Of a DNA stretch of 64,000 nucleotides, positions 17,001 to 25,909 are shown piece by piece. The notes under the pieces are model-generated. The model searched no databases. It had not been told where the DNA came from and was given only the letters and a program-made list of their open reading frames with translations. Positions within the stretch are counted from its first letter, which is position 1. Every line of letters begins with the position of its first letter. The stretch is from [Actinomadura] parvosata subsp. kistnae (GTDB taxonomy: Bacteria > Actinomycetota > Actinomycetes > Streptosporangiales > Streptosporangiaceae): the NCBI RefSeq assembly GCF_900323885.1, contig NZ_OOHJ01000006.1, forward strand, positions 248,001 to 312,000. The letters run 5' to 3'. A program made the position numbers and the translations under genes.

Positions 17001-18104
17001 ATGGCGGCGGTCTGGCCACGGCGGCTGGCTCTAGTGGTGGCACCGGCGTCCGGCGAGTCGTTCGCGTCGTGGGTGGATCGGATGGCCCTGCGGAACGGAT
17101 GTCCGCCGTGGACGGTGGTCGAGGCGTTGGGGCTGGATGTAAGCGTGGCGAGTGACGTCCGTTCACTGGCGTACGGCGTCCTCACGACGCCGGAGATGTG
17201 CGGGGCGGTCGAGGCTGCCACAGGCGTGAGCTCCGAGGTCGTGCGTGGGATGCATTTGGAGGTGTTCGACGGCTCGGTCCTGGATCTGGCAGGCGTGCGC
17301 GTGGGCGACAAGGGGTCGGTGCGCCGGGCTGAGGGCCGTGAGTGGGTGCAGTTCTTCGGCAGCCGAGTATGCCCGACATGCCTGGCGGCTTCGGGCGGAG
17401 TGTGGCCGGCCTGGTGGAAGCTGGGCTGGGCCGCGGTTTGTCCTGTGCATCGGACGCTGCTGGTGGATCTCTGCCCGAGATGCCGCGTTGCCGTGCGACG
17501 AGGTCCCGCCGGCCAGCCTGCGCGTCTTTCTCGCTCACGGATGCCGGCCCCGTTGCAGTGCGGCGCGCTCCTCAGCGGGACCGTATGCGATCAGTCGATC
17601 CCCCAGATCAGCACGAGCTCGGTGAGTGGCAAACTTGCTGATCAGCAACACCTCGTGCTTGAGGCGGCAACGCACCACCGGCCTGCGCTGATCGCAGGCC
17701 AGGTGGTGAGTGCCGGTCAGTGGTTCGCGGTCTTGAAAGCGACGGCGATGCTGGTCCGGCTGGGGGTGCCGGAGGTTCTCCCTCTGCTGGAAGCGCCTCT
17801 GGATGGTCAGGGCGCGCTGGCCGCGGAGGCTGGTGGACAGCGATGGAACCGGGCGGGGCCGGTGGGCCGCTTCGGGATGGCTCCGCGGACGGCGCTGGTG
17901 GCTGCGGGACTGCTGGCGGCGGCATTGGAGGTGGCCGCGGCGGAAAGCGAGTCAGAGCTGGAGACCCGGTTGATGCCACTGGCCGCCGCCGCGCGGATGC
18001 GATGGAAGGAGCGGCGGCCGGGTCTGTTGACGCGGGTGGCTCTGCCGTCGGTCTTCACCGCAGCCTTGGACGCCGTGCTCGGTGAGCAGGCTCGCCGCCA
18101 GTAA
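17001..18104 (+). CDS. tniQ: TniQ-family target-selection protein (first copy)
   Basis: 367 residues. The N-terminal TniQ signature (ESFASWVDRMALRNG) is followed by zinc-ligand pairs CPTC, CPVH and CPRC between residues about 120 and 165. AGGAGG lies 11 nt before the ATG. The C-terminal half is Ala/Leu-rich and unlike the second TniQ of the element. In Tn7-like transposons TniQ/TnsD proteins bind the target site and recruit TnsC. A separate copy at the left end, in its own transcript about 155 bp before tnsA, suggests a second targeting pathway. No Cas genes or CRISPR are nearby. Confidence 0.82.
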   Translation: MAAVWPRRLALVVAPASGESFASWVDRMALRNGCPPWTVVEALGLDVSVASDVRSLAYGVLTTPEMCGAVEAATGVSSEVVRGMHLEVFDGSVLDLAGVRVGDKGSVRRAEGREWVQFFGSRVCPTCLAASGGVWPAWWKLGWAAVCPVHRTLLVDLCPRCRVAVRRGPAGQPARLSRSRMPAPLQCGALLSGTVCDQSIPQISTSSVSGKLADQQHLVLEAATHHRPALIAGQVVSAGQWFAVLKATAMLVRLGVPEVLPLLEAPLDGQGALAAEAGGQRWNRAGPVGRFGMAPRTALVAAGLLAAALEVAAAESESELETRLMPLAAAARMRWKERRPGLLTRVALPSVFTAALDAVLGEQARRQ

Positions 18105-18259
18105 AGGGCCAACAGGGGTGGCCGGAGATGCTTGGCCCGGAAAGTGAGGACGAAGTCGACCATGGGGCGCTAACGTGACCCCCGTCACACGATTCTGCTC
18201 CGCGTGCTGACGTTCTGAATGAATGCGAGCAGCCGCTTCTTATGGTCTCGGGAGGCGTG

Positions 18260-19018
18260 ATGAAGGCTTCCGACCTGCGGTTACGCAGCGTCCAGGTTCG
18301 CTTTCTGCATCCGGACGGGCAGGAGGAACGGCTCCCGCTGGAGGTTGCCGCCGAGGTGGCGTTCGAGAACTGCGGCGCGATCCGGCGGATCCCGCACCGG
18401 GCCGATCAGGCGCACACGCCGAGCACGCACTGGTCGTCCACGACGAACCGGATGATCGAGTGCGAGTCGTATCTGGAGAGCGTCTGGATGACGATGCTGG
18501 ACTTCGATCCCGAGGTGACCGGCTTCTCCGGCCAGCCGATGCAGTTGTCCGGCGTGGACAATCGCGGCGCGTGGAAGGCCACGCCGGACCTGTTCGTCCG
18601 GCGGGTGGACGACTCGGCGACGGTGATGGAGGTCAAGAACCCCAGCCGGTTGAACGACGCGAAAGTGCGGGCGACCGCTGAGCGGGTGGCGGCCTGCTGC
18701 GCGGTGGCGGGCTGGGGCTATGAGCTGGTCGGCGAGCCGCCCGGGCGGCAGCGGACGATCAACGTGCTGGCGTTGGCGGGCTATCGCCGCGAGATGGTCG
18801 GGGTGAGCGACTACCGCGCTCAGTTGCTGTCGCTGGCCGGCGAGCCGGTGCCGCTGGGGCAACTGGTCAGCTTCACCGCCGAACCGCTGGTGGCGCGCGC
18901 GGTCGTACTGCATCTGTGCTGGACCGGCGAAATGGTGGCGGACCTCTCCCGTCCGTTGGAGGACAGCACCCTGGTCTGGGCCGCTGCGGCGGCCGGCGAC
19001 GCTGGAGCACGCCCATGA
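18260..19018 (+). CDS. tnsA: TnsA-like endonuclease subunit of the heteromeric transposase
   Basis: 252 residues with the PD-(D/E)xK nuclease pattern: Glu in CESYLESVW, Asp in KATPDLFVRR and Lys in VMEVKNPSR. This subunit nicks the 5' ends of the element so that it moves by cut-and-paste. GGAGG lies just before the start; the ATG at 18260 is preferred to one at 18242, which lacks a ribosome-binding site. The stop overlaps the tnsB ATG (ATGA). Confidence 0.88.
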   Translation: MKASDLRLRSVQVRFLHPDGQEERLPLEVAAEVAFENCGAIRRIPHRADQAHTPSTHWSSTTNRMIECESYLESVWMTMLDFDPEVTGFSGQPMQLSGVDNRGAWKATPDLFVRRVDDSATVMEVKNPSRLNDAKVRATAERVAACCAVAGWGYELVGEPPGRQRTINVLALAGYRREMVGVSDYRAQLLSLAGEPVPLGQLVSFTAEPLVARAVVLHLCWTGEMVADLSRPLEDSTLVWAAAAAGDAGARP

Positions 19019-21141
19019 GCGAGCCGGACGAGGCCGGCGGCCGTCGGCTGGCCAAGGGCACGTGGGTCTGGTTCGGCGACGAACGCCATCAGGTGGTCGG
19101 CCAAGGCGGCAGCGAGGTTCACCTGCTGTCGGCCGCTGGGGAGTGGACCACCATCTACATCGCGGCCTTGATGGCGGCGCCCGGGTTCCGGCTGCTGAGC
19201 GAAAGCCCCGTTGACCTGCCCTCCAGCATGGTCGATAGGGGAGCGTTGCTGGACGGCCTCGCCGAGGACGGCACGGCCTCGGCGCGTGACCTCGAAGCGC
19301 ACCTGAACGAGATCAGGACCGGCTACCGCAGTGGCCATCCGGAGGAGGCCGCACCAGGTGAGCCGCGGCCTGCCTACGATCAGGCGTTGCATCCCCGGGT
19401 GAGCGACCGGGTCAAGGCCAAGGCTGCTGAACTCGGTATGGGCGAAACGACGGTGTGGCGCAAGCTGCGGCGTTATCGCGAAGATCGGCGCAGCGGGCTG
19501 ATCGACGGACGCGGCGCTGTCGTGCGTGATCCGCTGGCCCGCGCCGATCGGCGGGTGCTGGATGCGATCCTCGTCCAGCATCGGGTCGGGGAGCGGGAGG
19601 ATTCCACCGGCGGCCTGGACCGGTTCTGCCGGCGGCTGCAGGATCGGCTGGACGACGAGCACGGGCCGGGCGTGGTGAAGCTGCCCTCGAGTTCGACCAT
19701 CGCCCGCTACATCGAGCAGTTGTTGCCGGGTCAGTACACCTTCGGCCGGGCGCCGTCGCGGCGCAGCGCGGCGGCGCGGCCGCAGCGGTCCTACCGGGCG
19801 GAGGAGGCGGTGCGCCCGGGCCAGGTGGTGATGATCGACGCCACCCCGCTGGACGTGATCGCCTACGACCCGATCGGCGACGTCACCCACAAGGTGCATC
19901 TGGTGCTGGCGATCGATGTTGCGACCCGGACGCTGCTGGCCTGGCGGATGACCATCGGCGACACTCGCGCGGTCGACGTGGTGATGCTGCTGAACGAGGC
20001 GGTCACCCCGGAGCCGATGCGGCCCGGCTGGAAGCAGGCGCTGGCCTACCGGATGCTGCGCCTGCCCATCACCCGCGAGGTCGATCTGGAGGAGCGGCTG
20101 GAGCTGGCCGCGGCCCGGCCGGTGATCTGGCCGGAGCAGATCCTGGTCGACCACGCCAAGGTCAACCTGTCTGAGGCGCTGCGCGAGGCCTGCCTCGACC
20201 TCGGGATCAATTTGGGCCTGGCCCGCAAGGCCAATCCGACCGACAAGGCCAACATCGAACGCGCCTTCGGCACCATCCGGGAACATTTCGCCAAGCATGT
20301 CGCCGGTTACAAGGGCTCCGACACCTCCACCCGGGGCCGGCTGGTGGAGCACGCCGCCCGGTGGAGCCTGGAGGATCTGCAGGAGTTCTTCGCCGAGTAC
20401 GCGGTGGCCATCTATCAGCGGCGCGTGCATTCGGGGCTGGTCGTCCCGGGGTTCCCGGAGCTGGAGCTGTCGCCGAACCAGGCATATGGCCTGATGGTGG
20501 CCCGCTACGGCTACATCCTCTGCCCGCCGCAATCACACCACTACTGCAAGCGGCTGCCGATCGAGTACCGGACGATCCGCCCGGAGGGGATCCAGCTCGA
20601 CTACCTCTTCTATGACGATGAGATCTTGGACAGTTACCGGCGGGCGCTCTCGCCGGTGCCGGGCAAGGGCCGCAAATGGCCGATCCGTTACAACCCGGGC
20701 GACCCCAGCCGGGTGTTCATCTTCCTCGAAGGCGCCTGGCGGGTGCTGTTCTGGACGCATCTGCCGGATCCGGCCGTCCCGTTCACCACGCGGATGCTCC
20801 AAGAAGCCCGCCAACTCCTTCGCGACGGCGGGTTGCGGGAGCCGAGCCAGCAGCAGATCGCCGAGGAGCTGGTGGATCTGCAGCGCCGGATGGATTCGTC
20901 GGAGTCGGCGACCGCGCGCACCCGCCGCGAGCTGGTGCGGGCCCGCGAGGACGTGCGCGCCATCAAGCGTGATCAAGCTCGCCTCCAGTTCGGTGAGCCC
21001 GAGGAGCCGCCTCCGGCGCTGAGCCTGGTCCCGCCCGCCGACGAACAGGAGCCGGCGGAGGACGAGGTGGTGGACCTGTCCGAGCTGGAGGAGTTCGAGA
21101 TCTGGGATCCCGGCGCACCGCAGGGGCCGGGCAGCGCATGA
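19015..21141 (+). CDS. tnsB: TnsB-like DDE transposase
   Basis: 708 residues, usual for TnsB/TniA: N-terminal DNA-binding HTH domains (MGETTVWRKLRRY), then the retroviral-integrase-type core. The three acidic residues are visible in MIDATPLDV, ILVDHAKVN and DKANIERAFG, followed by the Mu-type beta-barrel C-terminal region and an acidic tail that probably contacts TnsC. It binds the end repeats and joins the 3' ends to target DNA. It overlaps tnsA and tnsC by ATGA at both ends, giving stoichiometric translation. Confidence 0.93.
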   Translation: MSEPDEAGGRRLAKGTWVWFGDERHQVVGQGGSEVHLLSAAGEWTTIYIAALMAAPGFRLLSESPVDLPSSMVDRGALLDGLAEDGTASARDLEAHLNEIRTGYRSGHPEEAAPGEPRPAYDQALHPRVSDRVKAKAAELGMGETTVWRKLRRYREDRRSGLIDGRGAVVRDPLARADRRVLDAILVQHRVGEREDSTGGLDRFCRRLQDRLDDEHGPGVVKLPSSSTIARYIEQLLPGQYTFGRAPSRRSAAARPQRSYRAEEAVRPGQVVMIDATPLDVIAYDPIGDVTHKVHLVLAIDVATRTLLAWRMTIGDTRAVDVVMLLNEAVTPEPMRPGWKQALAYRMLRLPITREVDLEERLELAAARPVIWPEQILVDHAKVNLSEALREACLDLGINLGLARKANPTDKANIERAFGTIREHFAKHVAGYKGSDTSTRGRLVEHAARWSLEDLQEFFAEYAVAIYQRRVHSGLVVPGFPELELSPNQAYGLMVARYGYILCPPQSHHYCKRLPIEYRTIRPEGIQLDYLFYDDEILDSYRRALSPVPGKGRKWPIRYNPGDPSRVFIFLEGAWRVLFWTHLPDPAVPFTTRMLQEARQLLRDGGLREPSQQQIAEELVDLQRRMDSSESATARTRRELVRAREDVRAIKRDQARLQFGEPEEPPPALSLVPPADEQEPAEDEVVDLSELEEFEIWDPGAPQGPGSA

Positions 21142-22334
21142 GGAAACGTGCCGCCCAGCCACGCACCAAGGAGCAGTGGCGCGAGTTCTGCGCCCGCCCG
21201 GCATCGCCCCGGCCGGAGCGGGTCAGCCGCGGCGAGTACGACAGCTGGGCCGCTGAGCGGCAGGATCCGTTCGATGAGATGCGCAAAAGCTGCAACGCCA
21301 ACCCGCCGTTCCTCAAGCATCCGCAGGTTCTGCAGGTGCTGGACGCGCTGAAGCCGAAGCTGACCCAAGGCCGCTACAGCGAGGACGCCTCCTTTCACAG
21401 CGCGATCATCAACGGGCCCGGGTACTGCGGCAAGACGTCGCTGCTCAAGCTGATCGGCAAGGAGTGCGAGCTGGACTGGCGGCGCCGCCACCCCGACCTG
21501 GCCCCCGGCCCCGGGGGGTCACCGGCCGACTTTCGCGGAGACTTTCTCGGCGATCGGGTGCCGGTGATCTATGTCAGCGCCAGCACCGGCGCAACCGCGG
21601 GCATGCTGTCGCAGGCCATCGGCAAGTTCCTGCACGTCGCGAACCCGGGCCGGACCGCGACGAAGTGGACCCTCACCGACCCCGTGCTGGACGCGATCGA
21701 GGCCTGCGGCACGGAACTGCTGCTCCTGGACGACTTGCACATGCTGGACAAGATCCGCGACGGCGGCCAGGAGACCAACGACCACATCAAGAACCTGGCC
21801 AACCACGCCGCGGTCACCATCATCGGCGCCGGAATCCTGCTGGAGCAGGGCAACCTGTTCACCGATGGCGCCCCGCCGCGCACCCGCCCGGGCAAGGCCG
21901 GCACCGCCCCGGGCGGGCACGAGCGCGGCCGGGCCGGTCAGTTCGGCTCCCGCTTCGCCGACCTGCAGCACCTGGCCCCGCTCACGATCGCCACCCGCGA
22001 GGAGCAGCGCACCTGGATGTCGCTGGTGCGCCACTTCGAGACCAACCTGGTCCTGCTCGATCATCCGGCCGACGACCTGACCCTGCGTCACTGGCGCTAC
22101 CTGCACGAACGCACCTCCGGCTACATCGGCTCGCTGGCCATGCTGTTCAAAGAGTCCGCCCACCGGGCGATGGACACCGGCGTCGAAGCGCTCACCCGCA
22201 CCATCATGGACAGCGTGGTGCTCGGCCACGACGACGAGGTCGACTACGCCAAGACCACGGCCCGCCGCCAGGCCGCCGCACGGCGCCGCACCAAGAAGGA
22301 CCCGCCCGCTTCCGGCCAGGCGAGCACCGGATGA
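21138..22334 (+). CDS. tnsC: TnsC-like AAA+ ATPase, transposition regulator
   Basis: 398 residues. Walker A is INGPGYCGKTSLLK (residues about 92-105) and Walker B is ELLLLDDLHML. An insertion rich in Pro/Gly (residues about 240-270) is unusual but in frame. TnsC bridges the TniQ-marked target and TnsB and gives target immunity. ATGA overlaps with tnsB before and tniQ after place it in the middle of a four-gene operon. Confidence 0.9.
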   Translation: MRKRAAQPRTKEQWREFCARPASPRPERVSRGEYDSWAAERQDPFDEMRKSCNANPPFLKHPQVLQVLDALKPKLTQGRYSEDASFHSAIINGPGYCGKTSLLKLIGKECELDWRRRHPDLAPGPGGSPADFRGDFLGDRVPVIYVSASTGATAGMLSQAIGKFLHVANPGRTATKWTLTDPVLDAIEACGTELLLLDDLHMLDKIRDGGQETNDHIKNLANHAAVTIIGAGILLEQGNLFTDGAPPRTRPGKAGTAPGGHERGRAGQFGSRFADLQHLAPLTIATREEQRTWMSLVRHFETNLVLLDHPADDLTLRHWRYLHERTSGYIGSLAMLFKESAHRAMDTGVEALTRTIMDSVVLGHDDEVDYAKTTARRQAAARRRTKKDPPASGQASTG

Positions 22335-23662
22335 TCCAGCCCGACCTCGACCTCGACGTCGAAGAGCGGCGACCGGACCGGCCGCCGCCACGCCGGCTGG
22401 CCCTGGTGCCGCCACCCGCCGATGGCGAGGCGTTCCACTCCTGGTTCTTCCGCCTGGTCGAAGCGCAGCACAGCCACCGCGACACCATCGTGTCTCTGCT
22501 CGGCCTGCCGCCCTACACCCCGCAGCGCTACACCCTGGGCGAGGACTTCCTGACCATCTTCGACGGCGAGTACGTCTTCGAGAACCTGCGCGACGCCACC
22601 GGGCTGCGCGCCCGCGCCATGATGCGCATGGCCTTGTCCGGTCAGGGCGGCCAGTTCATCCCCTACAGCTGGACCGGCACCACCAGCACCCGGCCCTGGC
22701 CCTGGCGCGCCGAGACCGCCGCGATCTGCCCCCGCTGCCTGGCCGGGCCCGACCCGATCTGGCGCATCACCTGGCACCTGCTGCCCTGCGTCATCTGCCC
22801 CCAGCATCGCGTCTATCTGACCGGCTGGTGCCCGAGCTGCCACACCCGGATCAGCGTCGGCGACACCCCCCGCTACCGGCGCGAATGCAACGGACCGTTC
22901 GGCCCGCAAGGCCGCATCGTCGGCGCGGCCAACTGCCGGCAGCAACTCGCCCGGCTGCCCTGCCGGCCGGTCGGAGGCGAGCGGCTGCTGCGCATCCAGC
23001 AGAACCTCCTGGCCCGGCTACGCCGCCCCCGCGACGGACCCATCGAACCCATCAAGACGTTCTGGGACCTCTACGAGCTGCTGTTCCGCCTGGCGATCTA
23101 TCTCGGCACCCCGGAGATGCTCCCCGCCGACACCGACGCCCACCTGTGGTGGACCTTCCACGAGTTCTGCCACCTACGCGACCAACTCGCCCTCACCGCC
23201 GGACCCACCGCCCGCGAACGCTGCGCCGACCTGCTCGCCTACCAGCCCGGACCGCTGCTCAGCGCCGCGGCGATGCTCATCATCGACGAACTCGGCTTCA
23301 CCGGCAGCCCGCTGGACACGCTGCGCTACTTCATGGACCAACGCCGCTACGACCCCTGGGCCGGCACCCTCTGGCACAAATACTGCGACGACTACCACCC
23401 CACCGCCGTCACCAACCGAGTCCTCAACCACCTCAAGGTCAGCGCTATCGATCGCGCGCTACTCAAACCATTCTCCCTCTGGGAACCAGGCGCACCGCAC
23501 CACCTGCACCCGCCCGAAACCGCCAACGACCTCGACCTGCCCGAAGCCGCGCTGCTCCTGGCCGGCGAAGGCCTTCACCCCTGGCAAACCAGCACAGCCG
23601 TCCGGGCGTCCCTGAAGCGAGTACGGGCTGGCAGTTCATCTTCGGGATCGGCCGGTCAGTGA
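22331..23662 (+). CDS. tniQ: TniQ-family target-selection protein (second copy)
   Basis: 443 residues, longer than the first copy. The TniQ domain signature (GEAFHSWFFRLVEA) is followed by zinc-ligand pairs AICPRC, VICPQH and CPSC and a further Cys (RRECNG) around residues 134-182. The C-terminal half (about 200 residues, rich in Trp/Tyr and His) is likely the target-recognition part. The ATG overlaps the tnsC stop (ATGA), so this is the copy co-expressed with tnsABC. Its stop lies 21 bp from the convergent SoxR-type gene. Confidence 0.88.
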   Translation: MIQPDLDLDVEERRPDRPPPRRLALVPPPADGEAFHSWFFRLVEAQHSHRDTIVSLLGLPPYTPQRYTLGEDFLTIFDGEYVFENLRDATGLRARAMMRMALSGQGGQFIPYSWTGTTSTRPWPWRAETAAICPRCLAGPDPIWRITWHLLPCVICPQHRVYLTGWCPSCHTRISVGDTPRYRRECNGPFGPQGRIVGAANCRQQLARLPCRPVGGERLLRIQQNLLARLRRPRDGPIEPIKTFWDLYELLFRLAIYLGTPEMLPADTDAHLWWTFHEFCHLRDQLALTAGPTARERCADLLAYQPGPLLSAAAMLIIDELGFTGSPLDTLRYFMDQRRYDPWAGTLWHKYCDDYHPTAVTNRVLNHLKVSAIDRALLKPFSLWEPGAPHHLHPPETANDLDLPEAALLLAGEGLHPWQTSTAVRASLKRVRAGSSSSGSAGQ

Positions 23663-23683
23663 CGCCAGGAAGTCAACCACCAC

Positions 23684-24139
23684 TCAGGGTTCCAGCAAGC
23701 GGTGGGGGCCCGGACCGTGTTCCGCGAGCGTGTCCGCGGGGTTGACCAGCGCGCACTGCTCGAAGGACAGACACCCGCAGCCGATGCAGTCGGTGAACCG
23801 GTCGCGCATCCGCTCCATCTTCTCGATGCGGGCGTTGATCTCCCTGCTCCAGCACACCGACGCGTTCATCCAGAACTCCCGGGTGGCGGTCTCGCCCTCC
23901 GGCAGAAAGCCCAGCACCTCTCCGATTACCGACAGCGGCATGCCAACGCTCTGCGAGGCGCGGATGAACGCCACCCGGCGCAGAGTGCTGCGGTGATAGC
24001 GGCGCTGGTTCCCGTCGGTGCGATGGCTGGCGATGAGTCCCTGGCGCTCGTAGAAGCGCAGCGCAGAGGCAGGGACGCCGCTGCGTCCGGACAACTCCCC
24101 GATGGTCAACTCCTGGGTAACCCCACCTGAAACCGACAT
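23684..24139 (-). CDS. soxR: SoxR-type redox-sensing MerR regulator (transposon cargo)
   Basis: 151 residues. An N-terminal MerR HTH (LTIGELSGRSGVPASALRFY) precedes a dimerisation helix and the [2Fe-2S] cluster motif CIGCGCLSFEQC, which fits C-x2-C-x-C-x5-C. Oxidised or redox-cycled cluster switches it to an activator. I prefer the ATG at 24139 (AGGG 8 nt upstream), but a GTG at 24148 is possible. It is divergent from the FMN reductase gene across a shared palindrome, so that reductase is the likely target. Confidence 0.9.
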   Translation of the reverse strand: MSVSGGVTQELTIGELSGRSGVPASALRFYERQGLIASHRTDGNQRRYHRSTLRRVAFIRASQSVGMPLSVIGEVLGFLPEGETATREFWMNASVCWSREINARIEKMERMRDRFTDCIGCGCLSFEQCALVNPADTLAEHGPGPHRLLEP

Positions 24140-24154
24140 ATCGCTCACCCTAGC

Positions 24155-24185
24155 TTGACTTAAACCTTTGTTTAAGCACGAGGCT
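24155..24185 (+). promoter_or_regulatory. SoxR box and promoter of the FMN reductase gene
   Basis: An 18-bp dyad (24159-24176): CTTAAAC, 4 bp, GTTTAAG. It overlaps a -35-like TTGACT at 24155, with a weak -10 (GAGGCT) about 19 bp on. A dyad inside an over-long spacer is the hallmark of MerR-family activation. Confidence 0.75.
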
Positions 24186-24239
24186 GTTCACACGGCGCGA
24201 CGAGCGCCGCACTCTCCAGCAACCCCGAGGAGCCCTGTC

Positions 24240-24830
24240 ATGTCCGAGAAGCCGATCAGGCTCGTTGTCATCGTCGGCAGCGTCCGGTCGGGCCGGTCCG
24301 GCCCGACCGTCGCGAACTGGTTCGCTCGCCAGGCCCGCCGGCACGGAGAATTCGAGGTCGATGTCGTCGACCTGGCGGAGGTCCCGCTCCCCATGACGAT
24401 GCCGGATTTCGGGGCGGCGCCGTCCCCTCAGGCGGCACAGGCTCTTGAGAGCCTGACGCCGCGGTTGGACGCCGCCGACGTGTTCGTTGTCGTGACGCCG
24501 GAGTACAACCACAGCTTCCCTGCGTCCCTGAAGAACGTCATCGATTGGCATCACCGGCAGTGGCAGGCCAAACCGGTCGGCTTCGTCTCCTACGGAGGTC
24601 TGTCCGGCGGGCTGCGGGCGGTGGAGCACCTGCGTCTGGTCTTCGCCGAACTACACGCGGTGGGGATCCGGGACACCGTCAGCTTTCACGGCGCCGGCCA
24701 GTTCGACGACAAGGGCGACCCGGCCAACCCGGAGGGCTGCACGAGCGCGGTCACCATCATGCTTGACCGGCTCACCTGGTGGGCCCGGACATTGCGCGAC
24801 GGCAGGACCGCCCGCCCTTACGCCGCCTGA
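24240..24830 (+). CDS. NADPH-dependent FMN reductase / quinone reductase
   Basis: A 196-residue flavodoxin-like protein. The phosphate-binding loop is IVGSVRSGRSGPTVANWF at the N-terminus, and TPEYNHSFPASLKNVIDW is the hallmark of the NADPH-dependent FMN reductase family. It would reduce FMN, quinones or similar redox-cycling compounds in the cytoplasm. It is transposon cargo, divergent from the SoxR-type regulator and downstream of its box, so probably induced by redox-active compounds. Confidence 0.88.
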   Translation: MSEKPIRLVVIVGSVRSGRSGPTVANWFARQARRHGEFEVDVVDLAEVPLPMTMPDFGAAPSPQAAQALESLTPRLDAADVFVVVTPEYNHSFPASLKNVIDWHHRQWQAKPVGFVSYGGLSGGLRAVEHLRLVFAELHAVGIRDTVSFHGAGQFDDKGDPANPEGCTSAVTIMLDRLTWWARTLRDGRTARPYAA

Positions 24831-24893
24831 CCCTTACGCACGAAACGCAGCCTGCCCACCAGCCCGCGAAGAGCAAACCCAACGGAGACAGCA

Positions 24894-25835
24894 ATGACGG
24901 AGACAGTACGTCAATGGATCAGGCAGCATGCCCATCCCCTCACCACCCTTGCCCCCCACGACTCGCTGGCCGATCTGGCGGCCCTGCGCGACCTGACGCG
25001 TGATACCACGGTCGTCGCCCTCGCCTCATCGGCCCGCCAGGCCCACGAACTGTCGGCCATCGCCCATCGCATGCTGAGATTCCTGGTCGAGGAGATGGGG
25101 TTCCGCTCAATCGCCTTGGAAGGCGACAGCGCCGCACGCCTGAACCTCGACGAGTACGTCCGCACCGGCCGGGGCGACCCGCATACGCTCCTGGCCGGCG
25201 CCCGGTCCTTCTGGCAGACTGAGGAGATCGTGGAGGTCATCCGATGGATGCGCGGCCACAACGAACGGCACCCGGACGACCCGGTCCGCTTCGCCGGCGT
25301 TCCCGACCGAGCCCCCCTGAAACTCGGAAATTTGCCGGAGATGGTCGGCGACGCCATCGAACAACGCCTGGCCGAGGACACAATCTGGTGGCACGACCAC
25401 ACCGGAGACAAGATCGTCTACTGGGGCGGCCTCGCGCACATGGTCAACGGCGCCACCCGGACGCTCTCCCCATCGCTCACGCACCGCAACGCGGGCAGCT
25501 ACCTACGCGAACGCTTCGGCAGCGGTTACCTGTGCATCGGACTGACCTTCCATCACGGGTCGCTGCCCTTCCATGTCCCCGCCCCGCCGCCCGACTTCGC
25601 CGAGGCACCTCTGGGCGATTCCGGCCTGGACTCCTTCTTCCTGGACCTGCGCGCGCAGAGCCCGGCCCCGGTTCGCGCCTGGCTCGACACCCCGGCCAGA
25701 ACCCGCCTGATCGGCCCCGTCTACGACCCCGGCAACGACGCCGCCCACCACCTGTCCGGCGGTTCACTCGCCGACTGGATGGACATCGTCGCCCACCATC
25801 GGCAGGTGACACCCGTCCGCCTCATCGGCCACTGA
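24894..25835 (+). CDS. erythromycin-esterase-family protein lacking the usual GExxH motif (transposon cargo)
   Basis: 313 residues. Family features: LRFLVEEMGFRSIALEGDSA, DEYVRTG, VIRWMRGHNE and the later YWGGLAHMVNG and CIGLTFHHGS. At the position where the family has the catalytic Gly-Glu-x-x-His loop near residue 45, the sequence reads ALASSARQAHE, so that Glu and His are replaced. Macrolide esterase activity is therefore uncertain; a related hydrolase or binding function is as likely. GGAG precedes the ATG. It follows the FMN reductase by 63 bp on the same strand and may share its SoxR-controlled transcript. Confidence 0.75.
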   Translation: MTETVRQWIRQHAHPLTTLAPHDSLADLAALRDLTRDTTVVALASSARQAHELSAIAHRMLRFLVEEMGFRSIALEGDSAARLNLDEYVRTGRGDPHTLLAGARSFWQTEEIVEVIRWMRGHNERHPDDPVRFAGVPDRAPLKLGNLPEMVGDAIEQRLAEDTIWWHDHTGDKIVYWGGLAHMVNGATRTLSPSLTHRNAGSYLRERFGSGYLCIGLTFHHGSLPFHVPAPPPDFAEAPLGDSGLDSFFLDLRAQSPAPVRAWLDTPARTRLIGPVYDPGNDAAHHLSGGSLADWMDIVAHHRQVTPVRLIGH

Positions 25836-25909
25836 TCCGCCGGGGCGTCACGCCCTCGCGCGCCTCCTTCAAGGGCTGAGATGTTCTCCCGGCAGTCGAT
25901 CTTCGGCTG

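Noticed and set aside
21464..23662. An in-frame extension of the second TniQ upstream to 21464.
   Set aside because: The upstream part is a shadow frame of tnsC; the ATG at 22331 overlaps the tnsC stop and starts the family sequence.
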